Assembly (NCBI RefSeq): GCF_050633125.1
Contig: NZ_JBOEFX010000112.1
Coordinates: 1-64,000, forward strand
Reading direction: 5' to 3'
Origin: Lewinella sp050633125
Lineage (GTDB): Bacteria; Bacteroidota; Bacteroidia; Chitinophagales; Saprospiraceae
Length of the DNA: 64,000 nt
Shown here: in pieces, positions 1 through 8,331 of the stretch
How the letters are laid out: each line of letters begins with the position of its first letter
Numbering within the stretch: position 1 is the stretch's first letter
The notes under the pieces: generated by a model
Seen by the model: only the letters and a program-made list of their open reading frames with translations
Told to the model about the DNA's origin: nothing
The model's database searches: none
Position numbers and translations under genes: made by a program

Positions 1-13
1 GACTTCGACACAT

Positions 14-163
14 TGTGAGGTGATGAAACTGGCAGCCATGCCCTCTGGTCCCGAGGGTGGGGAGACCGAAACAAACGGAGTCGACGGCAGCACCAGACGC
101 GTACTTGTCGAGAGGTTTATCTTTGCTAACCGCCCCGTGAAGGTTCGAATCCTTCCCTCACAG
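14..163 (+). tRNA. tRNA-like gene, class II type, with giant variable region
   Basis: A cloverleaf can be drawn by eye. The acceptor stem TGTGAGG (14-20) pairs with CCTCACA (156-162). The D arm has an ATG/CAT stem and a GG-containing loop like tRNA-Leu. The anticodon stem is CCCTC/GAGGG (41-45 and 53-57), and the T arm GAAGG-TTCGAAT-CCTTC (139-155) is perfect. The anticodon position reads GTC, but position 33 is G instead of the near-universal T. Between the anticodon stem and the T arm lie about 81 nt, closed by GGGG (59-62) and CCCC (133-136); normal class II variable arms are far shorter. It may be a tRNA with an insertion, a decayed tRNA-Leu/Ser relative, or another structured RNA. Identity and charging are unknown. 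Confidence 0.4.
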
Positions 164-217
164 CTCTTTTTTTAGATGCTTAAAAGAAAGCACCCGGTAC
201 ATAAGTACCAACAACAT

Positions 218-285
218 TGTGAGGTGATGAAACTGGCAGCCATGCCCTCTTGTCTCGAGGGTGGGGAGTCCGGAACAAACAGGGT
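218..285 (+). tRNA. second tRNA-like unit, cut by an N gap
   Basis: This repeats the first unit from its acceptor stem onward: the same TGTGAGG start, D arm and CCCTC/GAGGG anticodon stem, followed by the same conserved start of the long variable region. The anticodon loop is TTGTCTC, so position 33 is T here and the anticodon again reads GTC. The 3' half falls in the run of N (286-360), so the T arm cannot be seen. The spacer before it (164-217) contains a small hairpin GGTAC-ataa-GTACC. Two near-identical units with the same odd features argue that the long variable region is not a sequencing slip in one copy. Confidence 0.4.
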
Positions 286-360
286 NNNNNNNNNNNNNNN
301 NNNNNNNNNNNNNNNNNNNNNNNNNNNNNNNNNNNNNNNNNNNNNNNNNNNNNNNNNNNN
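286..360. other. assembly gap (75 N)
   Basis: This is a run of N inside a tandem array of tRNA-like repeats. The true length is unknown; collapse of further repeat units during assembly is likely. Confidence 0.95.
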
Positions 361-382
361 GTGAGGTGATGAAACTGGCAGC
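361..382 (+). repeat. truncated third copy of the tRNA-like repeat
   Basis: These 22 bases match the start of the other two units (from the second base of the acceptor stem through the D loop). The match stops exactly where the other copies continue into the anticodon stem. Twelve bases further on is the stop codon of the last eCIS gene. It is either a genuine 5' fragment left at the edge of the eCIS island or an artefact of the adjacent gap. Confidence 0.6.
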
Positions 383-393
383 TTGTTTCTCTT

Positions 394-1716
394 TTACATC
401 AAGGACTTAAAAAGTCGGCCATCTTTTTCTATCTCCCTTCGAATCCCCTGCAAAACATCTTTCATTCTGATCTCATTACTTTTGCGTTGCAGGCTTTTCA
501 GACACGCATATTGTACCACATTTATAATACTGCCACCAGCTAGTTCGTAGCGAGCTGCTACTTCTACCAAATCAACTTCTAAAGTTACCGCATCCGGGAA
601 CGCTTTACGCCACAACTGCAGACGTTCCTTTACATCAGGTACGGGGAAGTGGATGATCGTATTAAAGCGGCGTAAAAAAGCCTCATCAAGGTTACTTTTA
701 AGGTTAGATGCCAGGATAATCAGCCCTGAAAACTCTTCCACCCTTTGCAAAAGATAAGAGACTTCCTGATTGGCATACCGATCATGAGCATCTTTGACAC
801 CTGTACGTTTTCCAAATAAAGCATCCGCTTCATCAAAAAACAAAATCCAGTTTTTGTTTTCAGCCTTATCAAATAATTGGGAGAGGTTTTTCTCTGTCTC
901 GCCAATATATTTAGAAACAACGGCCGAGAGATCTACCCGAAACACATCCCTACCAGTATACCGCCCCAGCAAGCTGGCTGTTAGCGTTTTACCTGTCCCT
1001 GGCGGGCCATGAAACAATGCACGGTACCCTGGCTTAAGTACTCGCTTCATGCCCCAATCCTCCATCAAGGTTGAACTTTGCTCTATCCAGGTTTTAATCT
1101 CCTCTATACGTTCCAGCACAAGAGGCGGCAATACCAAATCGGACCACTCTTGTTCTGTATGGAGCAGTTGAGCCGGAAAAGACGAACTAAATTTAGGTGG
1201 TGATACATACCCTTGCGTAAACAGCTCTGTATACTCGTCATCTAATATGATTCGGCGATTTAGCATAGACTCTCCTATTCGCGGTTGTTCTAAGCGGAGT
1301 ATATGCTTCTGATAAAACGGATGTTGATGATTAAAGAGCGTTAAGAGATCCATCCGTTTTTGGATGTCATCGCCTGCCAATACAAATAACGCAGTAGATA
1401 CCGTAGGCATCATGGTGCGCTGTTCCGCTGTTTTTATACCCCCAAAGGCAGGTAAATCATTATCTTTTTTCAAGTTTTTAGCAACAACTCGATCAAAGAA
1501 ATCAGGATAAACATGAGGGACCAGCGCGATGAGAAGAATCAGGAATTCTTCTAGCGAAAGCTTCATTTCTGCTATGGTTCGGAAAAATGGGTCACTGGCA
1601 TCTGAAATATCAAAATCAGGAAAAGCAATTTTCTCAGGCACTGTAAGTCGCTGAGAAATACGCTCTTCCAGATAGCGAATAGCGTGTTCTAAATTGGTAA
1701 TCGAAATCCTTTTCAT
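394..1716 (-). CDS. AAA+ ATPase of the contractile injection system (Afp15/Pvc15-like)
   Basis: The protein has 440 residues. The N-terminal half (about 1-200) is a helical domain typical of eCIS ATPases. The C-terminal half is a classical AAA+ module: Walker A GPPGTGKT near residues 237-244, Walker B FFDEAD near 295, an arginine-finger type LRRF, and a sensor-2 region GGSIINVV. In Afp/PVC clusters the equivalent ATPase is needed for particle assembly or cargo handling, and acts in the cytoplasm. Here it is the last gene of the eCIS operon, 15 bases after the SUKH-like gene, rather than directly after the tape-measure gene. No catalytic residue looks missing. The assignment to the eCIS rests on both sequence and position. 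Confidence 0.9.
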   Translation of the reverse strand: MKRISITNLEHAIRYLEERISQRLTVPEKIAFPDFDISDASDPFFRTIAEMKLSLEEFLILLIALVPHVYPDFFDRVVAKNLKKDNDLPAFGGIKTAEQRTMMPTVSTALFVLAGDDIQKRMDLLTLFNHQHPFYQKHILRLEQPRIGESMLNRRIILDDEYTELFTQGYVSPPKFSSSFPAQLLHTEQEWSDLVLPPLVLERIEEIKTWIEQSSTLMEDWGMKRVLKPGYRALFHGPPGTGKTLTASLLGRYTGRDVFRVDLSAVVSKYIGETEKNLSQLFDKAENKNWILFFDEADALFGKRTGVKDAHDRYANQEVSYLLQRVEEFSGLIILASNLKSNLDEAFLRRFNTIIHFPVPDVKERLQLWRKAFPDAVTLEVDLVEVAARYELAGGSIINVVQYACLKSLQRKSNEIRMKDVLQGIRREIEKDGRLFKSLM

Positions 1717-1731
1717 TGGTCTAAAATAAGG

Positions 1732-2364
1732 CTATTTGACGGACAAACGTAGTGACTGGTATTTTTCCTTAAACGCTTCCCAGTTGAATTCAGGAAAGAT
1801 CAAAGGCATGTTCTGCTTAAAGTTAACCGTTTCTGCGCCTTTCGTTCCCGATTGGATGTCTAGTAATACTTTAGGCCAATAATAATAAACCCTGGCAGCA
1901 AGTGCCATTTCGAGGTAGCCCGAGAAATCAATATCCAGGTTATAGAGTTGAGGCGTTCCAGTGCGATGATAATAAATTGACTCTGATGCGAAACCTGGCC
2001 GATGAAGAAAGCCACATTCAGCTTCGTCCGTTACTAAATCAAAGGGTTTGAAAAACTCAATCAGTTCTTCCTCCAATAAATCTTCCGTATCATAGAGCTG
2101 CCCCAAACCATCTTTGAAGACATGCTCAAGTTCTAAAAACTGGAGTCTTCCTCCCTGAGAAGAATCTTGGATTGATCGCCACCTTATCTCCACGCCGTTT
2201 GCGTAAGTATAAAGTGATTGCATAATATCGGGCAATTCAGACAACTGCTCCTGGTCACTAACGGGCAAATTGTACCATTCCTTTTCAAGATTGATCAACC
2301 CCTCATCCTTTGCGCCTTCCAAAGCATCATTCATTTCCGCATCCCATAGCATTAAAGGATTCAT
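1732..2364 (-). CDS. SMI1/KNR4 (SUKH)-like protein, candidate immunity protein
   Basis: This is an acidic soluble protein of 210 residues with no signal peptide or membrane segment. The stretch around residues 40-80 has the SUKH pattern: a hydrophobic helix ending in ANG, then a strand with W, then GGRLQFL leading into the next helix. SUKH proteins are a large family of immunity proteins, often paired with nuclease toxins in polymorphic toxin systems. The start codon lies 3 bases after the stop of the nuclease-like eCIS cargo gene, so the two are surely co-transcribed. I infer that it neutralises the cargo's C-terminal domain in the producer cell. Alternatively it could be a cargo-loading adaptor. 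The family call is by eye and moderate. Confidence 0.55.
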   Translation of the reverse strand: MNPLMLWDAEMNDALEGAKDEGLINLEKEWYNLPVSDQEQLSELPDIMQSLYTYANGVEIRWRSIQDSSQGGRLQFLELEHVFKDGLGQLYDTEDLLEEELIEFFKPFDLVTDEAECGFLHRPGFASESIYYHRTGTPQLYNLDIDFSGYLEMALAARVYYYWPKVLLDIQSGTKGAETVNFKQNMPLIFPEFNWEAFKEKYQSLRLSVK

Positions 2365-2367
2365 AGA

Positions 2368-5300
2368 CTAATCTTTAAATTTAACATTTCGGGCTTCCTG
2401 CATCGCTGTCACTGCTTTTTTCATTTTCGATTTCAAAGCTTTAGCGATTTTAGCATCCGCATCAATAGCTTTTTTGATATCATCGTATTGACTAATGGTA
2501 GGCATTCCAAGAGCTACCCTCTGTATTTCAATCACAAAACCAAGAGAAACTCCTGTATTTCTAGCTATCTCTTCTGCACTACTTTTCAATAAATGTACAT
2601 TTTTCTTGCCCTCTCCTTTCCCCACTTCATAATTTTTCAGGTTGGTATCCACTTCATTAGTAATGGGCTTACTACTCAGCAAGACCTTCGATTCTTTGGT
2701 AAATTTCCCTTTATTATCTTTTACCAATAGCGTTGCTGAAACCGTTAATTTAGTGGGTACATGCTGTTCCGCAGAACGAATGGCCATAATATCATCATGT
2801 TTGGCCTCATCAATACCTTTCTCTTTGAGTTTGGCTTTAGTAACACTCAGGTCACCTCGGCCATAATCAGCTTCCACTTTGTAATTGACAACACTTCCTG
2901 ATTGCACAGCTCGTTTAACTGCTTTTTCTGCTGACTTCAGGTGGGCCTTGTTTCCTTTTTGAGACAATGGCGTCATGTTATACCATTTACCAGGCCCATG
3001 AAGGTTATCATTTAGCATATGCCCGCGGACATAGTAAGATCGAGCCCCTTCTTTTCTTAATATTAATTTATCAAAAAGGGTATGCTTTTCCTGAGTAGGT
3101 GAAGAGCCAGAGTCACCACTTTTACGAGCCACCTTGGAAAGTACGGTAGCAGTCATAGTGGTTGCTACCGTTGCCTTTTCCTTTGTTGTACTATCAAAAT
3201 CGACCTCTGTAGCAGGCTGCTCCCCATCTGCGAAGCCAAATATCTGTGCCGTAATAGGGCTCAGCTCATTGAGTTTTTCTTGTAAGTCTTTTTGTTTTTC
3301 CTCCTGGTTTTTCTTGGTAGCATCATCCGTAGCGGCACCTGTTCTACGCTGAATAATTTTATCAGCCTCAGCAGCTTTTGTTTCTGCTTGTTTTAAAAGT
3401 GTTTTCTGGTCTTTTGTTTTCGCAACAGATTTGATGTGCTTCATAAAGTCAGCAAAAGTCTGAATATCACTGGCTACCATCATATTCGCCGTTTTCCCTT
3501 TCTGCTTGAAATAAAGCTTATGCTGTTTCCCGTCACCGCCCTTAAACTTCTTTTTCGCCTTCCACCACTGCACCAATTTGTCCTTGACTTTCTTGGCTTT
3601 CTTCTTGGCGCCCTTCACAAATTTCTTTGCCCATTTTTTAGCTCTAAGGATAATTTTATCGATGGCCCGGTTTATGCGTTTGCGGATATTCTTGATGATT
3701 TTTTGCACCTTTTGCACCAAATTAGAAATACCTAAAAGCTTCGCTAGTAAACCAATAACCAGAGGTATCAGCGTAGACAATCCGTTTTCCACGGCCAAAC
3801 TGATTCGGGTAAAATTCTTGGCAGCAGCAGCCTTGATCGCCTCAATCAAAGTCGGGATTAGCGCAATGGCAGACTCTACAAAGAAGACAATAAAATCCTT
3901 AATGGCAATAATCGCCTTGATAAATCCAGCACCGGGAATCAATAAACTCAATAGCCACTTGATCCCCGCCTGAATGACCTGTGTGATGATCATATTTCGA
4001 ACCGCATCGATCACCGTTTCTTTCAGGTCACTAAACTGCTCCTGGACCTCTTCCCAGAGCCCCATAATTCCTTTTTCCTTTATTTTTTTGATGACCGTAA
4101 AGCCTGTCTCTACAGCCTTCACCACTGGCTCTGTGATGAGTTTGACCATCTTTTTTCGAACAAAATCCCATGTCAAACCCAGTACCTGCATGATGAGGTC
4201 AAAAATTCCCGATAAGCTAAACAGGTTTTCGGGCACGGTAATCCCCATAGGCCCCAACGCCCCCGTCAACCACTTGAACAAGCCTACAACGAGGTGTTTT
4301 TGGATATTGGCTACGAAGCTGTCAAAACCTGCTTTGATCCCCGCAAATAAGGCTTTCATAAAACCAATAGGGTCGGCCATTATCACGCCTATCAAAGATT
4401 GAATAGCTGCCAGCAAATCCATGATAAGCTGCTTCAATTTCTTGATGGTCTCAATGACCCCCTTGATGGCATCCAGCGCTTTGTCTACCAGCCCTCGATT
4501 GGCTGCTTTCATTTCCTCAATACGCGCATCAACGGCTTCCAGGCTTTCTTTGTATTTCTGGGCAATACTGTCAATGAGGGCATCCTGCTTGCTTGTAACG
4601 GCGCTGTCTAGCTGGCTAAATTTGTCCTCAATGTTCTCCACGGCGGCGGTCGCCAGTTTTTGCTGACTTTTCGGTAAACCATCAACAAAGGTTTTCACCT
4701 CCTTGCGCCCTTGAGAAATCCGCTGCTTGACTTTGCCCAATTCCGTGGCAATGTATCGAGCGATGCCCGTAAGCGCTACATCCATATCGGCGATGTACTG
4801 CGCGCGGCCGTCCACGTAAAACTTATTGACCTCATCGGGCATCCCTACAACAGTATCCTTTATGCGCTTACCCCAACCACGAGGATCAAACCAAGCGCCA
4901 TAGCGCTCTCGTTTGTAAGCATTCATTTTAGCTCGGATATACGCTTCAAAGCGTAGTGTGGCATACTTTGCCGCCAGTTCAAACCTGGTGTTCACGCCCT
5001 CATCAATGGTGCCTTCTTTACTGCCATCTGCTGGCCCAAGTACCTTTTCTACATCAACTTGGGTCTTGAGAAAAATGCGGTCAATTTCTCCACTGATAGC
5101 CTCCCTTGCAGAAGTATTGTCCTTAGCATTTTTTTCCTGCTCACCAGAAGCTTTGGCCAATAGATCCTTGCGTTCGCCAAACATACCAGACACCGTTTTT
5201 TCGCCTTTACTTTCGGCCTGACTTTGGTGCTTTTCGCGAACAGACTGCTCCTGCTGGCGGAATTGTATGGGTGCTTCTGCGGTATTCGTTTTCGCGGTCT

Positions 5301-7005
5301 TTTTAGAGTCTAGGGCGGTAAGGAAGGAAGGTTCTTCAGATTTTGCCAATTGCTCGTCTGTCACCTCATTGGTGACCATTTCATCGTCCATGCGCTTGGC
5401 ATCGTCGACGAGGGGCTTGTTGACTTCTGAGGTATTTCGGGCCGGCGGAGTGGTATTTCCTGCTCGTAGCGATTTGGGTTTATCGCCTGCCTGAGGCGGA
5501 ACCAAGTCAGCTACTGGCCGGGGCTTTACTCCCGAAGGGTCAGGTTCTTTAGCGGTAGCAGCTTTAATGGCACCCCCCGTTTTTTCCTTCTCACTGGCTA
5601 CCTTTTGTTCCGCGTTGTCCTTTACCTTATCCATCTTCCCGCTACCGGGGAATTTGTCCGCTTCTTCTTCGTTTTTAGGTAGAATTTTTTCAATCTGTTC
5701 TAGCAGTAATGCCTTAAAGGTTTCCGCATCAAACAACTGCGGCTCCTCCTCTTCCATTTCTCCTACCTGGCCCTCTTGTGCCTGCCCTTTTTGTTCGTTA
5801 TCAGCAAGCGGTGCAGCCGCCTCTGCGTTCTTGGATAAACTCGTAGCTGTAGGGGTTGTCTTCTGGTCAGCAGCAGCCTTCTTTGTTTTTCGTTTGAGTG
5901 CCTTAAAGTTGGGGTCTTCTCCTGGAGTTCTGGGAACGGGTATTTCTTCGACAGGTGCCGAGCTCGCTCCAGCCTCTTCTTCGCTGACAACAGGAGCAGT
6001 ACCAGCTGCTGATTCACCAGCATCTGCAACGGCTGTGGTATCCGCAGCAGGAATGGTTATTGGCAATAAAACATCGGAATCCGCAGTAGGTGTTGCTGTA
6101 TCAGTGCCGGGTTCCGCCACGGGCTCAGGAGTATCGGTAGCACGTTCTGGCACGACTCCCTGCTGTACTGTATGGGTAAGTTCATGCGCTAACAACAATT
6201 GCCCTTTACGCCTTGACGGATCGTATTTTCCCTCATTGAAGAATACATCGCTACCCGTAGTAAACGCTTGTGCGCCCAAAGCACGATTCATCCGAACAGC
6301 GTCTTGATCGGTATGAATACGTACGCCCCCAAAATCAGCCTGAAAGGCATTCTCCATTTTTTGCCGTGTAGCCGTATCCAGCGCTTGTCCTTTTCCTCGA
6401 CGCAAGCGAATAGCATTTGCGATATCCAAGCCTCTGTGCAATAAGGGGCGAGGCGCAAGTTTAGTTTGTAGCTGTTCCTCCTCTTCTTCCTTTTGCTGAA
6501 TTTCTTCTTCGCCTTCTTCTTTTTTTGTTTGTACAGCTTCTTCCTCTTCTTGCATTTGCAATTCTTCTTCCTCGTCTTCTTTCCGCTGTACTTCTTCCTC
6601 TTCCTTGCTTTGCACTTGCTCTTCTTCCTCCATTTGCGCCTGTACCATCTCCTCCTCTTCTGCTTCTGCTTCTGGCTGGCGCTGAACGGGCTCCTCTTCT
6701 TCCATCATCGCCTGCATCACCTCTTCTTCCTCTGCGGCTTTGGCCTGTAGATTTTCTTCTTGCTCTTTGCGTTGTACGAGGGGAGAAATCTGGCCAAATA
6801 GCGGCCGTGCCGTGCCTTCGTTATTGACGGCTTTTTCGGCCATCTGATCGGCTTCGGTTTCAAAACGACTATCCCGTTTCCCAACTTTCACATTAGGCTG
6901 TGCCTTAAAAAAAGCGCCATCGCTCTTTTTAGTCTGAAAAAAGGAAGATTGCCGTCCTGGCTTGCCAGGTTTAGCTTTCGGGGCCTGAGTCGTTTTCGTT
7001 TTCAT
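2368..7005 (-). CDS. eCIS cargo protein: DUF4157 domain plus predicted C-terminal nuclease
   Basis: The protein has 1545 residues. Residues 1-60 are basic, followed by the (D/E)xEAD motif of DUF4157, the domain most often linked to eCIS loci. Residues about 80-185 are a low-complexity repeat of Glu blocks separated by Val/Leu-Gln units. The core DUF4157 segment carries H274-E-L-T-H278, a zincin-like HExxH. Residues about 290-560 are Pro/Thr/Ala/Glu rich and probably disordered. Residues about 600-1160 are long helices, partly hydrophobic, then strongly basic. The C-terminal 250 residues contain R-G-H1329, then N1343, H1355 and E1360, resembling DNA/RNA non-specific (beta-beta-alpha metal) endonucleases of polymorphic toxins. 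It follows the tape-measure gene by 57 bases and is followed by a SUKH-like gene. It is probably packed in or on the particle and delivered to a target cell; that role is inference. Confidence 0.75.
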   Translation of the reverse strand: MKTKTTQAPKAKPGKPGRQSSFFQTKKSDGAFFKAQPNVKVGKRDSRFETEADQMAEKAVNNEGTARPLFGQISPLVQRKEQEENLQAKAAEEEEVMQAMMEEEEPVQRQPEAEAEEEEMVQAQMEEEEQVQSKEEEEVQRKEDEEEELQMQEEEEAVQTKKEEGEEEIQQKEEEEEQLQTKLAPRPLLHRGLDIANAIRLRRGKGQALDTATRQKMENAFQADFGGVRIHTDQDAVRMNRALGAQAFTTGSDVFFNEGKYDPSRRKGQLLLAHELTHTVQQGVVPERATDTPEPVAEPGTDTATPTADSDVLLPITIPAADTTAVADAGESAAGTAPVVSEEEAGASSAPVEEIPVPRTPGEDPNFKALKRKTKKAAADQKTTPTATSLSKNAEAAAPLADNEQKGQAQEGQVGEMEEEEPQLFDAETFKALLLEQIEKILPKNEEEADKFPGSGKMDKVKDNAEQKVASEKEKTGGAIKAATAKEPDPSGVKPRPVADLVPPQAGDKPKSLRAGNTTPPARNTSEVNKPLVDDAKRMDDEMVTNEVTDEQLAKSEEPSFLTALDSKKTAKTNTAEAPIQFRQQEQSVREKHQSQAESKGEKTVSGMFGERKDLLAKASGEQEKNAKDNTSAREAISGEIDRIFLKTQVDVEKVLGPADGSKEGTIDEGVNTRFELAAKYATLRFEAYIRAKMNAYKRERYGAWFDPRGWGKRIKDTVVGMPDEVNKFYVDGRAQYIADMDVALTGIARYIATELGKVKQRISQGRKEVKTFVDGLPKSQQKLATAAVENIEDKFSQLDSAVTSKQDALIDSIAQKYKESLEAVDARIEEMKAANRGLVDKALDAIKGVIETIKKLKQLIMDLLAAIQSLIGVIMADPIGFMKALFAGIKAGFDSFVANIQKHLVVGLFKWLTGALGPMGITVPENLFSLSGIFDLIMQVLGLTWDFVRKKMVKLITEPVVKAVETGFTVIKKIKEKGIMGLWEEVQEQFSDLKETVIDAVRNMIITQVIQAGIKWLLSLLIPGAGFIKAIIAIKDFIVFFVESAIALIPTLIEAIKAAAAKNFTRISLAVENGLSTLIPLVIGLLAKLLGISNLVQKVQKIIKNIRKRINRAIDKIILRAKKWAKKFVKGAKKKAKKVKDKLVQWWKAKKKFKGGDGKQHKLYFKQKGKTANMMVASDIQTFADFMKHIKSVAKTKDQKTLLKQAETKAAEADKIIQRRTGAATDDATKKNQEEKQKDLQEKLNELSPITAQIFGFADGEQPATEVDFDSTTKEKATVATTMTATVLSKVARKSGDSGSSPTQEKHTLFDKLILRKEGARSYYVRGHMLNDNLHGPGKWYNMTPLSQKGNKAHLKSAEKAVKRAVQSGSVVNYKVEADYGRGDLSVTKAKLKEKGIDEAKHDDIMAIRSAEQHVPTKLTVSATLLVKDNKGKFTKESKVLLSSKPITNEVDTNLKNYEVGKGEGKKNVHLLKSSAEEIARNTGVSLGFVIEIQRVALGMPTISQYDDIKKAIDADAKIAKALKSKMKKAVTAMQEARNVKFKD

Positions 7006-7062
7006 TCCCTTTAGTTTAAAATGAGGTATAGCAGACTACAAAAGCAATCAAAACACAACTGG

Positions 7063-8331
7063 TCAGCAGAAATCTACCTTTAGCATTCCTTCCATCCAGG
7101 GGAGTTTTATCATGGAAATATTCCAAGGTAAGCGATCTAACAGCAGATCGTAAGGTGCCTGCGCTACTTGTAGGTGCCAGTCGGTTCCTTGTGAATAAAG
7201 CAAGCCATCGCGTTGCAAAAAGTTTGCCCGAAAGCCAGCCACGGAAGTCTTTCCTAATGCCGACCAATGGCGGATCGCAGCTTCAATTAATTCCTCGCCG
7301 CTAGTTAATTGCGCTTCGGTTAATTCAGGTAAAACCAATACTTCTTCCAAAGGTATTCCCAGTAAAACCTTGGGCAACACCAGCTCCCATTCTGCCGTCG
7401 GTGATTTTCCAACAACAAGGCTTTGCAGAAGGCTTGCGCCTAAATTAGGATCAATAATTTCATGGTTAAACACTGCTCCGTGCAGGGTAAGAAATCGATC
7501 AACAAATGGATGAAGCAGCACCAATCCAGCCTGTTGGACAGACAATGCTCGCTGCTGACTAACATTGTTTTTTGCCAAATATTCAGGCCGTCCCAATGCC
7601 ATTGGCAAGGACTCCTGAATAGTCATATTTTTGCCTGATTTTGTCGTTTGAGTATCTACATCTTTAGCAAATAGCTTTAATTGCTTGGTCCAAAATTCAA
7701 GTTGTTCCGCAAAGGAAAGTAAAACTGAAGGCGCTTGTCGGTCTTCCACAGTCCCCACTAGCCGATGTAACATGACGCTACCAAATTGGGCGAGCATCCG
7801 CTTGAGGCAGTTCTCATTTTGCAATAATAAATGATGCATTTTCTTTGCGAAACCAGCGTCTCCAGCAAGTAATTCCGTCAATTCATAAGCCAATGAAGCA
7901 ACCGTAGTTCCCCTTGGTGCTGACCAGGGCAAAAATCCGCGTTCCAGAAAATGAATAATCCAAGCTGCCGGGCCGGAAGTTGCTGCGGGCGAATTCTCTC
8001 TACCTTCAGCAAGCTTACGAGACTGTAGTGTTTTTTCTTGCTGCTGTTCTTTCAAAAACAGTTCCAGCTCTCCCGCCAGTTGCCTACGAATCTCCGATTC
8101 TAAATCCGCTAAAGAATCCAGATCGCAATCCAGTACGATTTTGTCGTACCGAACATACATATCAGGAGGCACCAACTCCGACAACACCCTATCAATGATT
8201 TCAGGTATCCGCTTTTGCCCAAGAACAGATAGCCGTTCTGAGATCGCGTGATAATCCCGATCACGGGAAGCTTGAACAGTAAGTTCCAATTCAAGCTGCT
8301 TGATGATATGGATTTGCTTCGCCGGCATCAA
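7063..8331 (-). CDS. contractile injection system tape-measure protein (CIS_TMP family, Afp14-like)
   Basis: The protein has 422 residues. The N-terminus (HIIKQLELELTVQ, then RIPEIIDRVLSELVPP) and the C-terminal end (the WNISMIKLPWM region) are hallmarks of the Bacteroidota CIS tape-measure family. Between them are helices that fit a role in setting tube length; a short protein predicts a short particle. The start overlaps the stop of the preceding gene by 4 bases (8328-8331), so translation is probably coupled. It lies between the large fibre-like gene and the cargo gene, matching the position of Afp14 before the ATPase in Afp clusters. Confidence 0.85.
   Translation of the reverse strand: MMPAKQIHIIKQLELELTVQASRDRDYHAISERLSVLGQKRIPEIIDRVLSELVPPDMYVRYDKIVLDCDLDSLADLESEIRRQLAGELELFLKEQQQEKTLQSRKLAEGRENSPAATSGPAAWIIHFLERGFLPWSAPRGTTVASLAYELTELLAGDAGFAKKMHHLLLQNENCLKRMLAQFGSVMLHRLVGTVEDRQAPSVLLSFAEQLEFWTKQLKLFAKDVDTQTTKSGKNMTIQESLPMALGRPEYLAKNNVSQQRALSVQQAGLVLLHPFVDRFLTLHGAVFNHEIIDPNLGASLLQSLVVGKSPTAEWELVLPKVLLGIPLEEVLVLPELTEAQLTSGEELIEAAIRHWSALGKTSVAGFRANFLQRDGLLYSQGTDWHLQVAQAPYDLLLDRLPWNISMIKLPWMEGMLKVDFC

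Noticed and set aside
6172..6186. Claim that the cargo is an active zinc protease
   Set aside because: HELTH is present, but DUF4157 proteins mostly have no proven protease activity and the third ligand cannot be fixed by eye; kept only as a possibility.
5567..6307. 246-codon plus-strand frame opposite the cargo gene
   Set aside because: Ser/Ala-rich antisense shadow of the Pro/Thr/Glu-rich region of the 1545-residue gene.
6493..6827. Leu/Phe-rich open frames opposite the cargo gene
   Set aside because: They are the reverse complement of the Glu-rich repeat; the composition follows from GAA/GAG codons on the other strand.
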